NCBI GenBank assembly: GCA_035079385.1
Contig: JAVHKY010000074.1
Span: 124,001 to 188,000 of the forward strand
Source of the DNA: Aspidiotus rigidus
Lineage: Eukaryota > Arthropoda > Insecta > Hemiptera > Diaspididae
Length of the DNA stretch: 64,000 bases
Reading direction: 5' to 3'
The notes below the pieces were generated by a model. The model was not told where the DNA came from and made no database searches. It saw nothing but the letters and a program-made list of their open reading frames with translations. Below are positions 25,674-36,302 of this stretch, in pieces. The position numbers were made by a program, and so were the translations under genes. The first letter of the stretch is position 1. The number at the start of each line of letters is the position of its first letter.

Positions 25674-25839
25674 ATAGTTCACAAATTAAACTTCAAAAAT
25701 CAGAACGTACACAGTGAACTCGGTTGAACCGTAACGACGAGGACGGTATTTCTACTAACCATATATTATTAAGTATTCAGTTGATGATGAGCTTGCGTGA
25801 AGTAAAGGAGGAACCGTGGAACACTGTTGCTACTCAACA
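25674..25839 (-). repeat. LTR, upstream copy
   Basis: 166-bp partner of 25135-25300. In the minus orientation it would be the 5' LTR, followed by the hairpin-forming leader. Confidence 0.75.
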
Positions 25840-27315
25840 AAAACAAATTCTATCATCCAGCATTCTGTAACGATCATATTGACTTTATTATTTGCACTCT
25901 CGATAATATTACGAATCTCTTCAGTTTTCCATTTACTGTTTGCATATCAAATTGATCGACGAGATTGCCATCCCTCGTCACAGGCTATTATGCTTTTTTC
26001 TTTGGTTGCACCAGTAAATTTTCACCAGTTAACGTGAATCGTGACTTCTTGAGTGTTGATGGCTTCGGAACAGGCGCCAAAAGAGGGAGTGTGACCGTCT
26101 TCTTCATGTTCGGAAAGAATAGTCATATTTCGTGTAGCATCTAATCAGCTTCAATGAGTGTTGATAATTCAAACAAAATAGCCCCTAACCATTTAGCAGC
26201 ATATTATTATTGAGAATGTATTCTATTCGCGTTTGCATTTTATTGGAATTCAATCATAAATGTCTTCCGTCTACTTTGTATTGTAAATTCGCCGAACGGA
26301 TGATTTTTTTATATTGGTGCAGCATCACAGGCCTAGGTATGTTCTCTGCGCTCAACTTTCATTTTGCATTTCAAATTTATGTTGTTTAACTTTTTCGCCG
26401 AGCGAAGTACAAATATTTGAGCTCGAGTCGAATATTGAACGAATGAGTTAATAAATTTTAATTAATAGTTTTTATACGGTTTTATCTTTCTTGTATGAAT
26501 ATTAAATATCCAAACTGGAATATTTTTTCATCGGATTACTACGATTTTTGGCTGCGTCGGCAGAATATTAAGCCTCGATATTGTAATTGGTGCGTTACTA
26601 CGAAAGAGAAGAAAGAAAATAATATATTTATGGAAACGTCCTTCTCCCGCGTTTTTCTATACGGCTTTTAAATAGTGCAAATACGTGAAATTCTTTGAGA
26701 GTTTGCAGACGAAAAAATCATTCAACTCTCTTCAAGATCGGGTAATTCGACTCGAATGTACTTTGATTACAAAAACGTGTTTTAGATTTTGAGAATTTTT
26801 TAGTTTTGTAGACCGCCGGCCCCTATTTCAATTTTATAATTTATGTAGTGTAGTACTCCATGAATTCTGTTTGCTCGTCATAATAAAAGGAAGATGATCC
26901 GAATTTTAAAAGTACGATTCATTCAGTAATTCATAGGTACCAAGGGGGGCACATTCTCATCCCTTCACGACAGTTACCTTTGTCCTCTAATTTTGGGTTA
27001 CAATCATCTAGCCTGTTGGGCCGCATTGACGCCTCCTCCCCGTTTGGGAATAGAATGTATGAAAAACTATCCACCTAGTTCAATGCTGAATGCTGTTTGA
27101 GACATATTACTATGGACTTCGTTTTCGATTGCTCTTTGATAGCTTCCTTGAAGCTAGTAACTAATCACAGATAAGTAATTGTTAACAATATTAGAAAAGG
27201 TGCCTGCAATACTGTGAAATACTATACTTAGTCTATCAAAATGGAACAAATAAGATTATTTTACTTTTGTTTCTATTTTAGTTACATATTTTCGGTTTCT
27301 GTCTTTCGATTCGGT
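25840..27315. other. No gene recognised
   Basis: AT-rich sequence. A GC-richer patch at about 26940-27055 has no identifiable family. It lies between the miniature LTR element and the MULE. Confidence 0.5.
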
Positions 27316-27511
27316 GACATTTTTCCGAAAAAATTTTTCCGACAGTACATGTTTCCGAATTGAAATTTTTCCGACACTCACTTTTTCCGACAGACAAAAT
27401 TCCGAAAAACATTTATTCCGACATCATTGTCCGACACTCACTTTTTCCGACAGACAAAATTCCGAAAAGCTTTTAAGTACAAATTATTTTTCCGACTACA
27501 ATTTCAATGCA

Positions 27512-28939
27512 TTAAAGGGTAACATTGTGCGATAATGTTCTCAAATACTGAATGACTGGCAAGTTCGGATAGTCTGTTGATATTGCTTCTAACCGCGTCT
27601 GCAGATCTCGCCACTTTTTCGAAGGGCCATCCTTCACTCTCTTCCCTAATGCCAGTTCGGCCACACAAACTTCAGAGTAACCTTGCTCCTTCTTAAATTC
27701 TGATATCGTGGTATATATGTCGGGATGATGTCGTCCCACGATCGATTGAAAGCGGTTGTGCCAGGCCTCCGAGATATTATTTGTCCGATGCGATTTGGCT
27801 ACCGCAGTATCGTATTGATTCCATAGGGCTGGCTCAAACGTAGGCCTGACAGCTCTCCGATTTCCTCGCCTTGTTACTCCACGGATGTAATTTCTGTCGA
27901 AGTAATCGTACACGGGAAGAAGTGCTGCTGGGCACTCTCTTCGAAGCTCTCTGTACGCACTAACTACATCTGCCGGCGGAACAAAAGCGAGTGCCATTAA
28001 CATATGCGTGTGAAGCTTTAGTGATCGGTCATTTTCGTCATTATATGCCACCTGCAAGCCTTCTCGTTGCACCCTCCTATATATTGATCGACAGAGGTGG
28101 AAGAAACATCCGGATACTGTGACAGCAGGGAAGACAGTTTTGCATGCGTTTATGATTCCAAGTTCAAAGTCGCACATGATCTTCGACGGTATGCAGGGGT
28201 CGATACGGAACTGGTTGACAGCGTTCGAAATTACTTCTAGTGCTTCAATGTACATTGATTTCTTCTTGCTCGAAAGTAGGGCATACACTAGAGGTATTGC
28301 CACTGCCTCTCCAGAGTCGCCAGTGCGTTTACGAAGGCCCATTACGGTAAATATTTGAGTGAAGATGGAAGGCGCGGTTTTAAAGATGCCGTCAACGAAC
28401 CAGACGGTACTGGTGCACAGTATTTCAATATTTCGCCTCGTGGCAAATACGAGTACTCTTCGTGGTGGTACTGTTCGTGGTGGCTGCTCTTCGTCGTCCG
28501 ACAGTCCTTCGTCCTCCTCGTCTTCGGTATCGCGGTCGTCATGCGCATCAGTGAGGGAGTCGTACATGAGGAACTGTTCATCGAGCAACGTCTTCTGGTA
28601 CTCATCCGGCAGCTCGCCTAGATCGGCCAATGATTTCGGGTTTGGTACGCTGTTCGTACTTCGTACACGCCTGATGGTGCGTAGCAGCGCTGTTTGTTCA
28701 GGCATTTGGCTGAGTACAGAACCCGAGGTACCCTGCAGTTCACACCTAAGAAGCTGTGCAGGCCGCAACTCCGGTTGTGTAGCAGCCTTGCGCTTTATTC
28801 CTTGAGTTATTTTCTCAGCGGCTATCTCTTCGCGATCAGGTGGATGTGAGTGAGTGGAATCCGTCGGTCCTTTGAGTACCTCAATATGTCCGTCCGAAGC
28901 ATTTACAATTGTGACGGCTCGCTCTTCGTTCTTCTGCAA
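27512..28939 (-). CDS. Mutator-like (MULE) transposase
   Basis: A 475-codon open frame without internal stops. Residues 180-190 read WFVDGIFKTAP, 254-260 IMCDFEL and 387-395 NNISEAWHN. These supply the candidate catalytic triad D183, D257 and E391 of MULE transposases. FFHLCRS (about 279-285) is the usual conserved box after the second Asp. An acidic run (about 132-152) separates the N-terminal part from the catalytic core. The annotated start is a TTG; the true start is upstream, in the FLYWCH segment, from which it is separated by a frameshift near 28935. The enzyme would cut and paste the surrounding element (27316-29290). Retained catalytic residues suggest recent activity. Confidence 0.88.
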   Translation of the reverse strand: MQKNEERAVTIVNASDGHIEVLKGPTDSTHSHPPDREEIAAEKITQGIKRKAATQPELRPAQLLRCELQGTSGSVLSQMPEQTALLRTIRRVRSTNSVPNPKSLADLGELPDEYQKTLLDEQFLMYDSLTDAHDDRDTEDEEDEGLSDDEEQPPRTVPPRRVLVFATRRNIEILCTSTVWFVDGIFKTAPSIFTQIFTVMGLRKRTGDSGEAVAIPLVYALLSSKKKSMYIEALEVISNAVNQFRIDPCIPSKIMCDFELGIINACKTVFPAVTVSGCFFHLCRSIYRRVQREGLQVAYNDENDRSLKLHTHMLMALAFVPPADVVSAYRELRRECPAALLPVYDYFDRNYIRGVTRRGNRRAVRPTFEPALWNQYDTAVAKSHRTNNISEAWHNRFQSIVGRHHPDIYTTISEFKKEQGYSEVCVAELALGKRVKDGPSKKWRDLQTRLEAISTDYPNLPVIQYLRTLSHNVTL

Positions 28940-29028
28940 TCCCAGTATGTTTTCTCTTTTCGCTCACGGGACTTGTAGTATATGTATCCATCGAGGTGTA
29001 GCTTGTTGGCTATGATTTCAGGAGGCAT
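28935..29028 (-). pseudogene. FLYWCH zinc-finger start, frame-shifted from MULE
   Basis: From an ATG at 29028 the minus strand reads MPPEIIANKLHLDGYIYYKS and then KTYWDC. This is the first half of a FLYWCH domain, a DNA-binding finger common at the N-terminus of MULE proteins. The next residues of the domain, including an HSHPPD block, lie in the frame of the 475-codon transposase, so a small indel near 28935 separates them. A C-x-A-R-like middle segment also looks shortened. This is the lesion that disables an otherwise intact protein. Confidence 0.7.
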
Positions 29029-29290
29029 CTTCACTTGATACTGAAGGAATGCCCGTTCATGCACACGGGGTTTAACTGTTTTTCCGGAATGCCAGGCAAA
29101 AGTGTCGGAAATTGGTTTTTTTAAATCGTTGTCGGAAAATTTTTTTTCGGAAAAAATGTTGTCGGAAAACTTTCAATGTTAGCATTCGGAATAAAAGTTT
29201 TCGGAATTTTGTCTGTCGGAAAAAGTGAGTGTCGGAAAAATTTCAATTCGGAAACATGTGCTGTCGGAAAAATTTTTTCGGAAAAATGTC

Positions 29291-30499
29291 CGGCAACAAG
29301 TGAGGGCCGAGTTCTCGATACAGCTGCTCAAATGCAGTTAACGTCAATCTGAGATTGCTTCTCAAGCTGGCATTTATCGCTCTCAACTTCATAAAATCAC
29401 GTTCAAACTTTTCCTTTCAATAAATGTTGGAAAATGATCTGTGTCTTGTGCTAATACGCTTGCTCAACTTGTGATTGATTCCTTATTTGATCCTTTTGCT
29501 TACGATCATTGCAAAATTATTTGAAATCGAATAAATGTACTCTTCGATTCTTCAGTTACTAATATGAATGTTCACCTGTTGGTTCAGGAAGTATTAGAAT
29601 AAGTTTATTAATCAAAAATGAATAAATATTGCAAATTTAATACTCTTTCAAGTACCTGGTGTACTTGAATGCGAAAAGATTAGGGTTGTGAGAAGGAATG
29701 TGAGAAGCAATGACAAATAAGTGTATAAGTTGAGAGCTTGAAAATACAGAAACATTTTTGCGTTATTAAAATTTTATCGTCCCTTATATTTTCCGTTGTC
29801 ACTTGAGAATTGTTAAAGCAAACACGCGTAAAGTTTCAAATGTTGACCAGTATTTTTTGAATGACGTAAATGTAGACCCTTACGAAAGTGAAACGAACGT
29901 GCCATCGTCAATCTTTCATAGGTGATATCGATAGAAAGCTAGATTCCCGTGTAGAATGATCAGGACAACATAGTTTCTTGAAATTCAAAGTGCGATTTGG
30001 CTTTGGTTCGTTACAAAGGCTGTAAGGATACCCGGTTTTCGTCAGGAATATCAAATTCAAGTATTGGAAGTTGTTGGGAATGGGATGAAACTCTTATTTT
30101 CAAACTTTCAGCCACGTATGTCTGTTCAATATTCCGTGACGGTCAAAAATATTTATTTTACTATGAGAAAATTTTACCAGGAAAGATGGGTGGTCCTAAG
30201 GACGGTTCATGATAATTGACCTGCCGGTCGTACGGATAAGTTTTATTAAGAAAAAAAGTTGGTCGTGGCTGCGTGAGCTTCTTTTTCGTCTTCCTCGGTG
30301 TTTCTTAAGATATTAATAATTGAGATTGCTTACGACTGATTATCTCAAATATGACACCCTCTCTGAGTTTGCCCTCTCAGAATACAAATCTCTTCTGACA
30401 AGAACACTGTCCACATTTTCCACGAGTTTTGGTAAATCTAAATCAGAATGGTCGCTCGATGTTGGTGTGACTTCGTCTTTTTGCTTGACTTCTTTATAT
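29291..30499. other. No gene recognised
   Basis: AT-rich right flank of the MULE. No recognisable protein or repeat. Confidence 0.5.
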
Positions 30500-30680
30500 G
30501 TAGTAGAGCTCTTTTATACGTTTCTGATCAAACGCGGCTAGGATACCCATTGTTTTTGAATCTTCTGCAGTGATTTCTAATACAATTTCGCTGATTTTCG
30601 GCTTTATGTGAAATGAATATCTTGGCATACTTCCATGCATCTTGAGTATCGATACCAGTGCCTACAAAAAACGTTTTCCA
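30500..30680 (-). pseudogene. Possible SAM-domain-like fragment
   Basis: On the minus strand, WKYAKIFISHK in one frame is followed in another frame by ISEIVLEITAEDSKTMGI and then QKRIKEL. The pattern of a YA-x-x-F helix, a hydrophobic L-x-x-T-E-x-D-x-K-x-M-G-I segment and a closing basic helix resembles a sterile alpha motif. A frameshift splits it and no start is visible. It could be a remnant of a transposon-borne or host SAM protein; this is a weak assignment. Confidence 0.3.
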
Positions 30681-31077
30681 GTGACTTGACGCTTCATCAA
30701 TGACTCAAAGCTGATCTTTGAGTTTGGTCGAATCTACTGTATCTCGTAAGCGGACACCCTCACCCTGCTTTAATATAATGAACGATTTCCACAGCAATGT
30801 CACTTCTTTCTTTTGGGTTGTTGTATAGGGTGGGCGTAGCTACTTGTTTCGACTATTGCAATCGTAGATGAGTACAATAAATGTTGGAATATGAAATTAT
30901 GAACGAACAAAATGACATATCAAATTCTCAGGTTTTAATTTTAAGCCTATATTCTTACAAATTAATTGACCTTACGCCAATCGGAGTTTGGTATCACGGA
31001 AAACGGAATGCCGGATAGAAAACCGGTGAACGATCACTCCGACACTCTTTCCTGTGGCGGCCCTCCTAGGGGGGACA

Positions 31078-31288
31078 TGTAAGAACGCTTAAATACCGTT
31101 CTCACGAATTTTCGTGTTGGTAGCGTTGCATCGATACTCGCAGCCAGGTTTGGTAGTTGATGTTTTATAAGGTGGTAGATAAGAGTATGTCAATTGATTT
31201 CATGTTTTGTCCGTGCGATAAGATATCGGGAAAACGGAATGCCGGAAAGACTTAGAGCACCGGCAAACGATCAGCCGATATTCTTACA
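31078..31288. repeat. Possible solo LTR, TGTAAGA...TCTTACA
   Basis: A 211-bp segment begins TGTAAGAACG and ends TCTTACA, the same inverted ends as the LTR of the miniature element at 32852-33497. It is preceded by CCTAGGGGGGACA, which could be a polypurine tract. A motif near its end (GAAAACGGAATGCCGGA) also occurs at about 30991-31008, just upstream. No target duplication is seen. Confidence 0.4.
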
Positions 31289-32851
31289 TACATACAATAC
31301 AAAATTTATCAATCATTACGACGTATTGTGTTGGTATATTCTACGACAAAACGATGATCATGTTGACTTGAGATCTTGCAATTTGACGGAAACTTCAGTA
31401 TTGAAAATGGAAATCTTTGATTACAACATTTCCTGTAATGCTTAGGTTGGGTATCACTCGGTGGGTAGTCTGACCAGAGTTATTTTTTGCGTTGAATCAT
31501 CGGGTCCCATTGCGGCTGTCAGAACTTGGGTATTTTTTCCGCTTGATTTTGTGTAATCAAATGTGTATAGGTGAACACTTCTTTTTGGAGACTTGACGAA
31601 AGAGTTCCCCTTTTAAATCTCTTATAATATGCCCATTACATACTCATCAAATCTCTTTATTTGTCCCAGAATATCTTAAGACTGAAAGAAGCTGAAATAA
31701 AAAATGGAAACGGTAGGTAATTTCCACTCGATATCTGTTCAAGTCTCGTTCTACGCGACAATAAATTTAGACTGCCTCGAAATGTGTACCGCGTGTGATA
31801 TAAAAAGTTGACTTTGTTGAACCAAAATAAAGTGTAGCGGAAAGTTTGAGCAAAGGATGTGAGGCAAGGATGGGGAAAGAGAAAGTATAAATTCAATGTT
31901 TCGGAACTACCAAAAAAAGATCGAATTTTTACTCAGTCAACTGAAAAAATGTAGTCTGTTGCTAGGTGAACAAGCTCGGCGTAAAATTATCGGTAAAAAA
32001 ATAGAAGTAGAGCCGACCGAAAAGGACTGTACAAAAATTACGTAGACACTTTGAGAATTTCGGTGAGTAAGTTTTTAAATTTGCGACACACAGTAGATAT
32101 CTTCATAGGCTGCAAATTTCCCGAATGAATTAAGAGAGATTACGATGTAGACCGAAACAAAGTATACATTGAAACGAACACAGTAATCAAAATTTATTGT
32201 ACGGCTGCATCGATTTTCTGTGTTTGAAAGTGATTTACCAATAACGAGGCATCATGCGTTAACCGGAAATGTATTGTCACGTGCCATTTATGTGATCTGG
32301 AAAAGGGGAATCACCTCAATCGACCCGCGCCCAGCGAGTTTCAACTCCATAGCCTTCTTGACCATTAGAGTAGTTCAGTTTCAAGTTTACCTATGCGATC
32401 TCTGTCTTTTTCTTCTTCTCGGTCTGTTCTTTCTCTAGCTGTTCGACTTTCTCTTCGAACTTCACGAGTTCCAATCTTGAATCTTCAGTCGTATCATACC
32501 TTTTGTTATGAGTAATCTAAAAGGATACATTTCAGCGTTTAAACACTGATGGGAGAACGGCCAGAAACTCTTGTCGTTGGATAATCTTTAAAACACATAC
32601 CCATTTTTCGGTCAATGGGGATTTGTTTGTTCCAACTCGGAACAAATGATATTTTATTCGTGACTATCAAATTGAAAAAAATCCCTGGATTGAAATCTGG
32701 CTTCAAATGATGGCAACAGGAGTAGTTTTTTTGAGGAGCTTGGAAAAAAAAAAAAAAATGCACAGTTTATGGGTTGATACTCATACTACTAAACAAATGT
32801 GCAACAGATACTTGGCTTGCCAAACTGCGAGATGATATGTGAAGAATTATG
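31289..32851. other. No gene recognised
   Basis: AT-rich sequence without family signatures; left flank of the miniature LTR element. Confidence 0.5.
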
Positions 32852-33066
32852 TGTAAGAACGTGAACGTTCTTCACTGTCAGTCGCGTCACTCTCCTACTC
32901 ACGGACAAAGTTCGGAGCTCCGACTATATAATGCTATTCCTCTCTCGTCCTGTTTATCCTTCCGAGTGCAGTCAGCTGACCTGCCTTTCCTTCGGGAACT
33001 CGACTTTTTGATTCGATTCTGTGGAAACACAGCATCGCCAGATTTGTCAAGATTTTACATCTTACA
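32852..33066 (+). repeat. 5' LTR of TRIM
   Basis: 215 bp with TG...CA ends and a 7-bp terminal inverted repeat (TGTAAGA/TCTTACA). It contains GTGAACGTTCTTCAC, a near-palindrome, shortly after the start. Confidence 0.9.
32925..32932 (+). promoter_or_regulatory. TATA-like box in TRIM LTR
   Basis: TATATAAT lies about 73 bp into the 5' LTR after a GC-richer stretch, which is a plausible core promoter position for an LTR. The identical site recurs in the 3' LTR. Confidence 0.4.
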
Positions 33067-33282
33067 AATCGAATCAAAATAACTGAGTCTCCCGGTCTCC
33101 TGTAGATGAACGCTGTAAGACTACATCATGCAGTAAGCCGCATTAGCTGGGTACACGGATACACTCCACTCCCCGTAGGTACACGGACCAAGTCCACTCC
33201 TGCGTGCGCAGTAAGCCTACACCATGCAGTAAGCCGTATCAAAAAAGTCTACTCCTTATCCTTTTCCTCTTAGCGGTGGAGA

Positions 33283-33497
33283 TGTAAGAACGTGAACGTT
33301 CTTCACTGTCAGTCGCGTCACTCTCCTACTCACGGACAAAGTTCGGAGCTCCGACTATATAATGCTATTCCTCTCTCGTCCTGTTTATCCTTCCGAGTGC
33401 AGTCAGCTGACCTGCCTTTCCTTCGGGAACTCGACTTTTTGATTCGATTCTGTGGAAACACAGCATCGCCAGATTTGTCAAGATTTTACATCTTACA
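33283..33497 (+). repeat. 3' LTR of TRIM
   Basis: 215 bp identical to 32852-33066. Followed by TATG, matching the 4 bp before the 5' LTR. Confidence 0.9.
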
Positions 33498-35251
33498 TAT
33501 GTATGTTGAAAATTACAGAAATTAGCTTTTAAACCCTTGGAGAGGTATGAACTCACATTATTTACAATAATTATTTTTCATTTTTAGAGATTGCATCCTG
33601 CTTTTTTATTTCAAAAATATTCATGAAGATTTCTACAGCGTGGCTCCGCTAGCTTTGAGTTGTCATTAGTGAAGCCGGTCTTCATTTAACTTGCTTAATA
33701 TAATATTAAGAATATCATTGTTACTCTTGGCACTCCCTCTTAGACTGCTCACCTCAGACATACACTATCGAGAAAGTCTTTTAGAGAGTTTGAAGATAAT
33801 CGTTACAAGCTCTGTTCCCCTTCATTATGACTTGTAACAATAGCTCGTATCCATAAGACTATTCTGGTGGAGTTAAAAAGGTTTATAAAATGAATTCAAT
33901 CTTTCTTCCCAAAATTATCAAAAAATGACTAGATTCTTTCCTACGCCGTTTGTGACGGTAACAAAATATTCAGGACACGTTTCGTCATGGATGCGGTGTC
34001 TACAGCTGCAACATCTATGATGTGTTAGGTGTTCAATATCTGAAAAGAGAATGAATTGAATGACAGTAAAAAGAAGAAAAAAACAAAACAAAGATTGTAA
34101 CAAATATCTTCGTCAACTGAATAGTCAGTACTTTTGACTATTTTATGTTGATCTGCGTTTTCGAAAAACGCTGGTACTGCTTTGGTTTTCTTTCATTCAC
34201 GATTACGTTCTTACGTATGATGAGTTTTGGAGTCAATTATGCTCGATTTAACTTGTTAGGAACTCAATTTGGGTCAGTAAAATTGACCTGGAATAATCAA
34301 GTTTGTAATCAGCGTCCCGAGCGACTCGGCAGTCAATAATCATTTCCTCATTTTTTTTTCTTTTTCGTAAGAGATACTTTTGTACAATGGACGAGAAAGA
34401 AGAAGCCTGGAGTAAATAAAGTTTTGTGGTTCACGACATATGCAACATTAACACTCGTCATCGCTAATGAATTGTTTCCAGAGTTCCTACTTGTGTCTGC
34501 ACATTCAAAGATAACCTTGCAACTAATACATAAGCCATAATATATTTTTCTGTTTTTCCCCTTGTTTCTCGAGGAAAAAGTTTCATCATTAATTACGAGC
34601 AAGTGTACAGAAGAAGTGAACATTCCGCCTCTACTTTCCAAGACAAATTATTATTTAATTCTTTTCTATTCTCGATTTTTCTGTGTTCTCATTCCTGCGG
34701 TGTATATCTTACAAAGAACTTTTCACATGTGCGCAAGCATTTATTGTTTGTAGATAAATCAAATGTGCTGTGTAGCATTCTATTCGAATGTGACAGTATA
34801 ACTTATTTCCATCATCTACATTTAAGACGACCTGATAGAGAGTTGAAAAAAAAAAGAAGGAAATCCCGCCTTAGACCGTGTTTACGTGTAACACGACGAT
34901 CAGAAATATTCTCTTTTTTCCTCAGACATACGTCGACATTAATCTGAAATTATTATTGTGCCGTAATAAGCGATGGGATTCGCGATGATTTTTTCCCCTT
35001 ACCTTAAAAACGATTTATCTTCTCGAAATTATATCAATATTTTCGCTGAGACATCTCCATTAATTTATTTCACCAAGTTAGAAGTACTATAAAACCTATA
35101 TTCTTGCCGCGTTCGATTTTTCTTTCATGGTTCCTTAAGTATTTCTCGAACAATTCGATAAACAATGAATTTGAAACGGATCGAAATTTCAGGAATGGGT
35201 GAGATGAAGGAAATTTTCATTCTCTTCGATTACATTGAAACTTATACTTAC
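33498..35251. other. No gene recognised
   Basis: AT-rich DNA with several pyrimidine-rich and A-rich tracts. No supported coding sequence. Confidence 0.5.
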
Positions 35252-35361
35252 TATCTGGATATCGATGAATCAGGTTTTCATCGTCGCTAGAATCCGGCTC
35301 GCTATCGGATGTATTATCTACTTCCAATAGTATCTTTTTATTTTTGACAAACAGTTTTTTT
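35252..35361 (-). CDS. Candidate internal exon, acidic protein, unrecognised
   Basis: On the minus strand a 110-nt open segment is preceded by an acceptor-like TTATTTGTAG and followed by a near-perfect donor, GTAAGTATAAG. The translation is a basic start (LFVKNKKILLEV) followed by an acidic serine-rich stretch (NTSDSEPDSSDDENLIHRY). This looks like real protein composition. The ATG-headed ORF at 35715-35941 on the same strand could be an upstream exon, but the phases were not proven. I do not recognise the protein. Confidence 0.35.
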
Positions 35362-35446
35362 CTACAAATAAGACGGGTATGAAATAAATCATCATACATT
35401 GAGTCAACCAGTGAGAACAAGTTTGGAAAAATTACTTACAGGGCAA

Positions 35447-35514
35447 ACTAAGGCACTTGTTCGAGAAAATTCCTTTCTCGAATGTCGTACGTATTTCTGA
35501 ATACCTGCGATCAA
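35447..35514 (+). repeat. 68-bp direct repeat, copy 1
   Basis: Begins ACTAAGGCACTTG and ends ATACCTGCGATCAA. It recurs at 36303-36370 with a few changes near the start, 856 bp away. Confidence 0.8.
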
Positions 35515-35570
35515 CTCTTTATCAAAATTTGATAGTTTGTACCTTGTGTCGAAATGTTTTTTTTTCTTTT

Positions 35571-35714
35571 TTTATTTATTTATTTATTTATTTATTTATT
35601 ATCAGCCTTACAGTTTTACACATAGTTACTTATAGTTAATACATTTTTAATCTAGAAGCCCAATTTTTTGGGCAAAGGCCTCCCTCAACCGCATCCACTC
35701 CAGCCGATCTTGAG
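35571..35714 (-). repeat. Possible LINE 3' end with (TAAA)n tail
   Basis: On the minus strand a short frame, QDRLEWMRLREAFAQKIGLL then stop, is followed by about 60 nt and a run of TAAA units (35571-35600 on the plus strand, TTTA). A conserved short C-terminus, a short 3' UTR and a simple-repeat tail are typical of 5'-truncated non-LTR retrotransposons. No reverse transcriptase is present. It could equally be a SINE sharing such a tail. Confidence 0.4.
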
Positions 35715-35941
35715 TAACCCTGTGGAAATGCTTGTTGCAGATAAATAGGTGGTGTGTAATAAATATCATCGTCGGCATCGTCTGAGTTTTGCGCCGCTTT
35801 TGAGCTCATGAGGTCCTTTAGCTCGTGCTGAATTTTCAACTGCATTTCGTGCAGTATAAAGCTATATTGGCTTTCGCTTGTTTTATTCATCATCGTTGTT
35901 TCCGCATCCTCATTTTCTTCTGCGATTGTGCTCAGATTCAT
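35715..35941 (-). CDS. Candidate first exon, unrecognised protein
   Basis: An ATG at 35941 opens a frame rich in acidic residues: MNLSTIAEENEDAETT, a helical-looking stretch with LHEMQLKIQHELKDLM, then SDDADDDIYYTPPIYLQQAF. The composition is unlike the low-complexity shadows nearby. The frame stays open to 35636, but its last part overlaps the LINE-like 3' end, so I end the call near the CCACAGGGTTAC that could hold a donor site. No known domain is recognised. Confidence 0.35.
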
Positions 35942-36302
35942 TCCTATTTTGTTGAAACTGTAACGCGGAAAAGCTCGGGCTAGAAGTTTCCAGCGTTACG
36001 CGGTGTATTCACGATCGACGATCACGCTCTTACAACGTTAAAACAATGATAATGAGAGTGATAAAAGGCGTTTACTTTCGATTGACTTTTACGACCGCGA
36101 ATAGACATCGATATTCTCGCCCAATACAGTTTATATACGGTTTCATAGTTTACATAATATACGTGCTGTTTTTAATCTATCGAATATGCATTTTAGGTCT
36201 ACGTGTTTCTTTGTATTTCTTATATGTAGATTTCGTACAATAATAATTCTGATTTACATGATTAATCGGTGAATTCGAAATTTGGACGTTTCTCAGCGTC
36301 AC

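Larger units (their letters stand above)
25135..25839 (-). mobile_element. Miniature LTR retrotransposon with gag head
   Basis: Two 166-bp direct repeats (25135-25300 and 25674-25839) differ at only a few positions. They flank 373 bp that hold an untranslated leader and the start of a gag-like ORF on the minus strand. In that orientation the LTR begins TGTTGAGTAGCAACAG. The gag frame runs straight into the downstream LTR, so almost the whole gag-pol region was deleted. No primer-binding site or target duplication could be confirmed, and the LTR 3' end does not show a clear CA. Confidence 0.7.
27316..29290 (-). mobile_element. MULE transposon with FLYWCH and DDE domains
   Basis: The ends are long inverted repeats: GACATTTTTCCGAAAAAAT from 27316, with its reverse complement ending at 29290. 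The match is nearly perfect for about 95 bp and is built of repeated TTCCGACA/TGTCGGAA motifs. The left arm has an extra copy of the CGACACTCACTTTTTCCGAC segment (27369 and 27431). Between the arms lie a MULE transposase ORF and, upstream of it, the start of a FLYWCH zinc finger. No 9-bp target duplication is seen. This is the most complete transposon in the window. Confidence 0.88.
32852..33497 (+). mobile_element. TRIM-type LTR retrotransposon, identical LTRs
   Basis: Two 215-bp LTRs (32852-33066 and 33283-33497) are identical in every base I compared and flank 216 bp without coding capacity. Each LTR begins TGTAAGA and ends TCTTACA. A 4-bp direct duplication, TATG, flanks the element (32848-32851 and 33498-33501). 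A purine-rich AGCGGTGGAGA precedes the second LTR and fits a polypurine tract, which gives plus orientation. The internal part repeats CATGCAGTAAGCCG twice. This is a terminal-repeat retrotransposon in miniature, moved by proteins from a relative. LTR identity implies recent insertion. Confidence 0.9.

Noticed and set aside
28119..28805. Plus-strand ORFs of 79, 88 and 148 codons
   Set aside because: All are antisense to the MULE transposase, whose catalytic motifs are on the minus strand.
32849..33556. Two 77-codon plus-strand ORFs and a minus ORF
   Set aside because: They are near-identical because they lie in the two LTRs of the TRIM; no protein signature.
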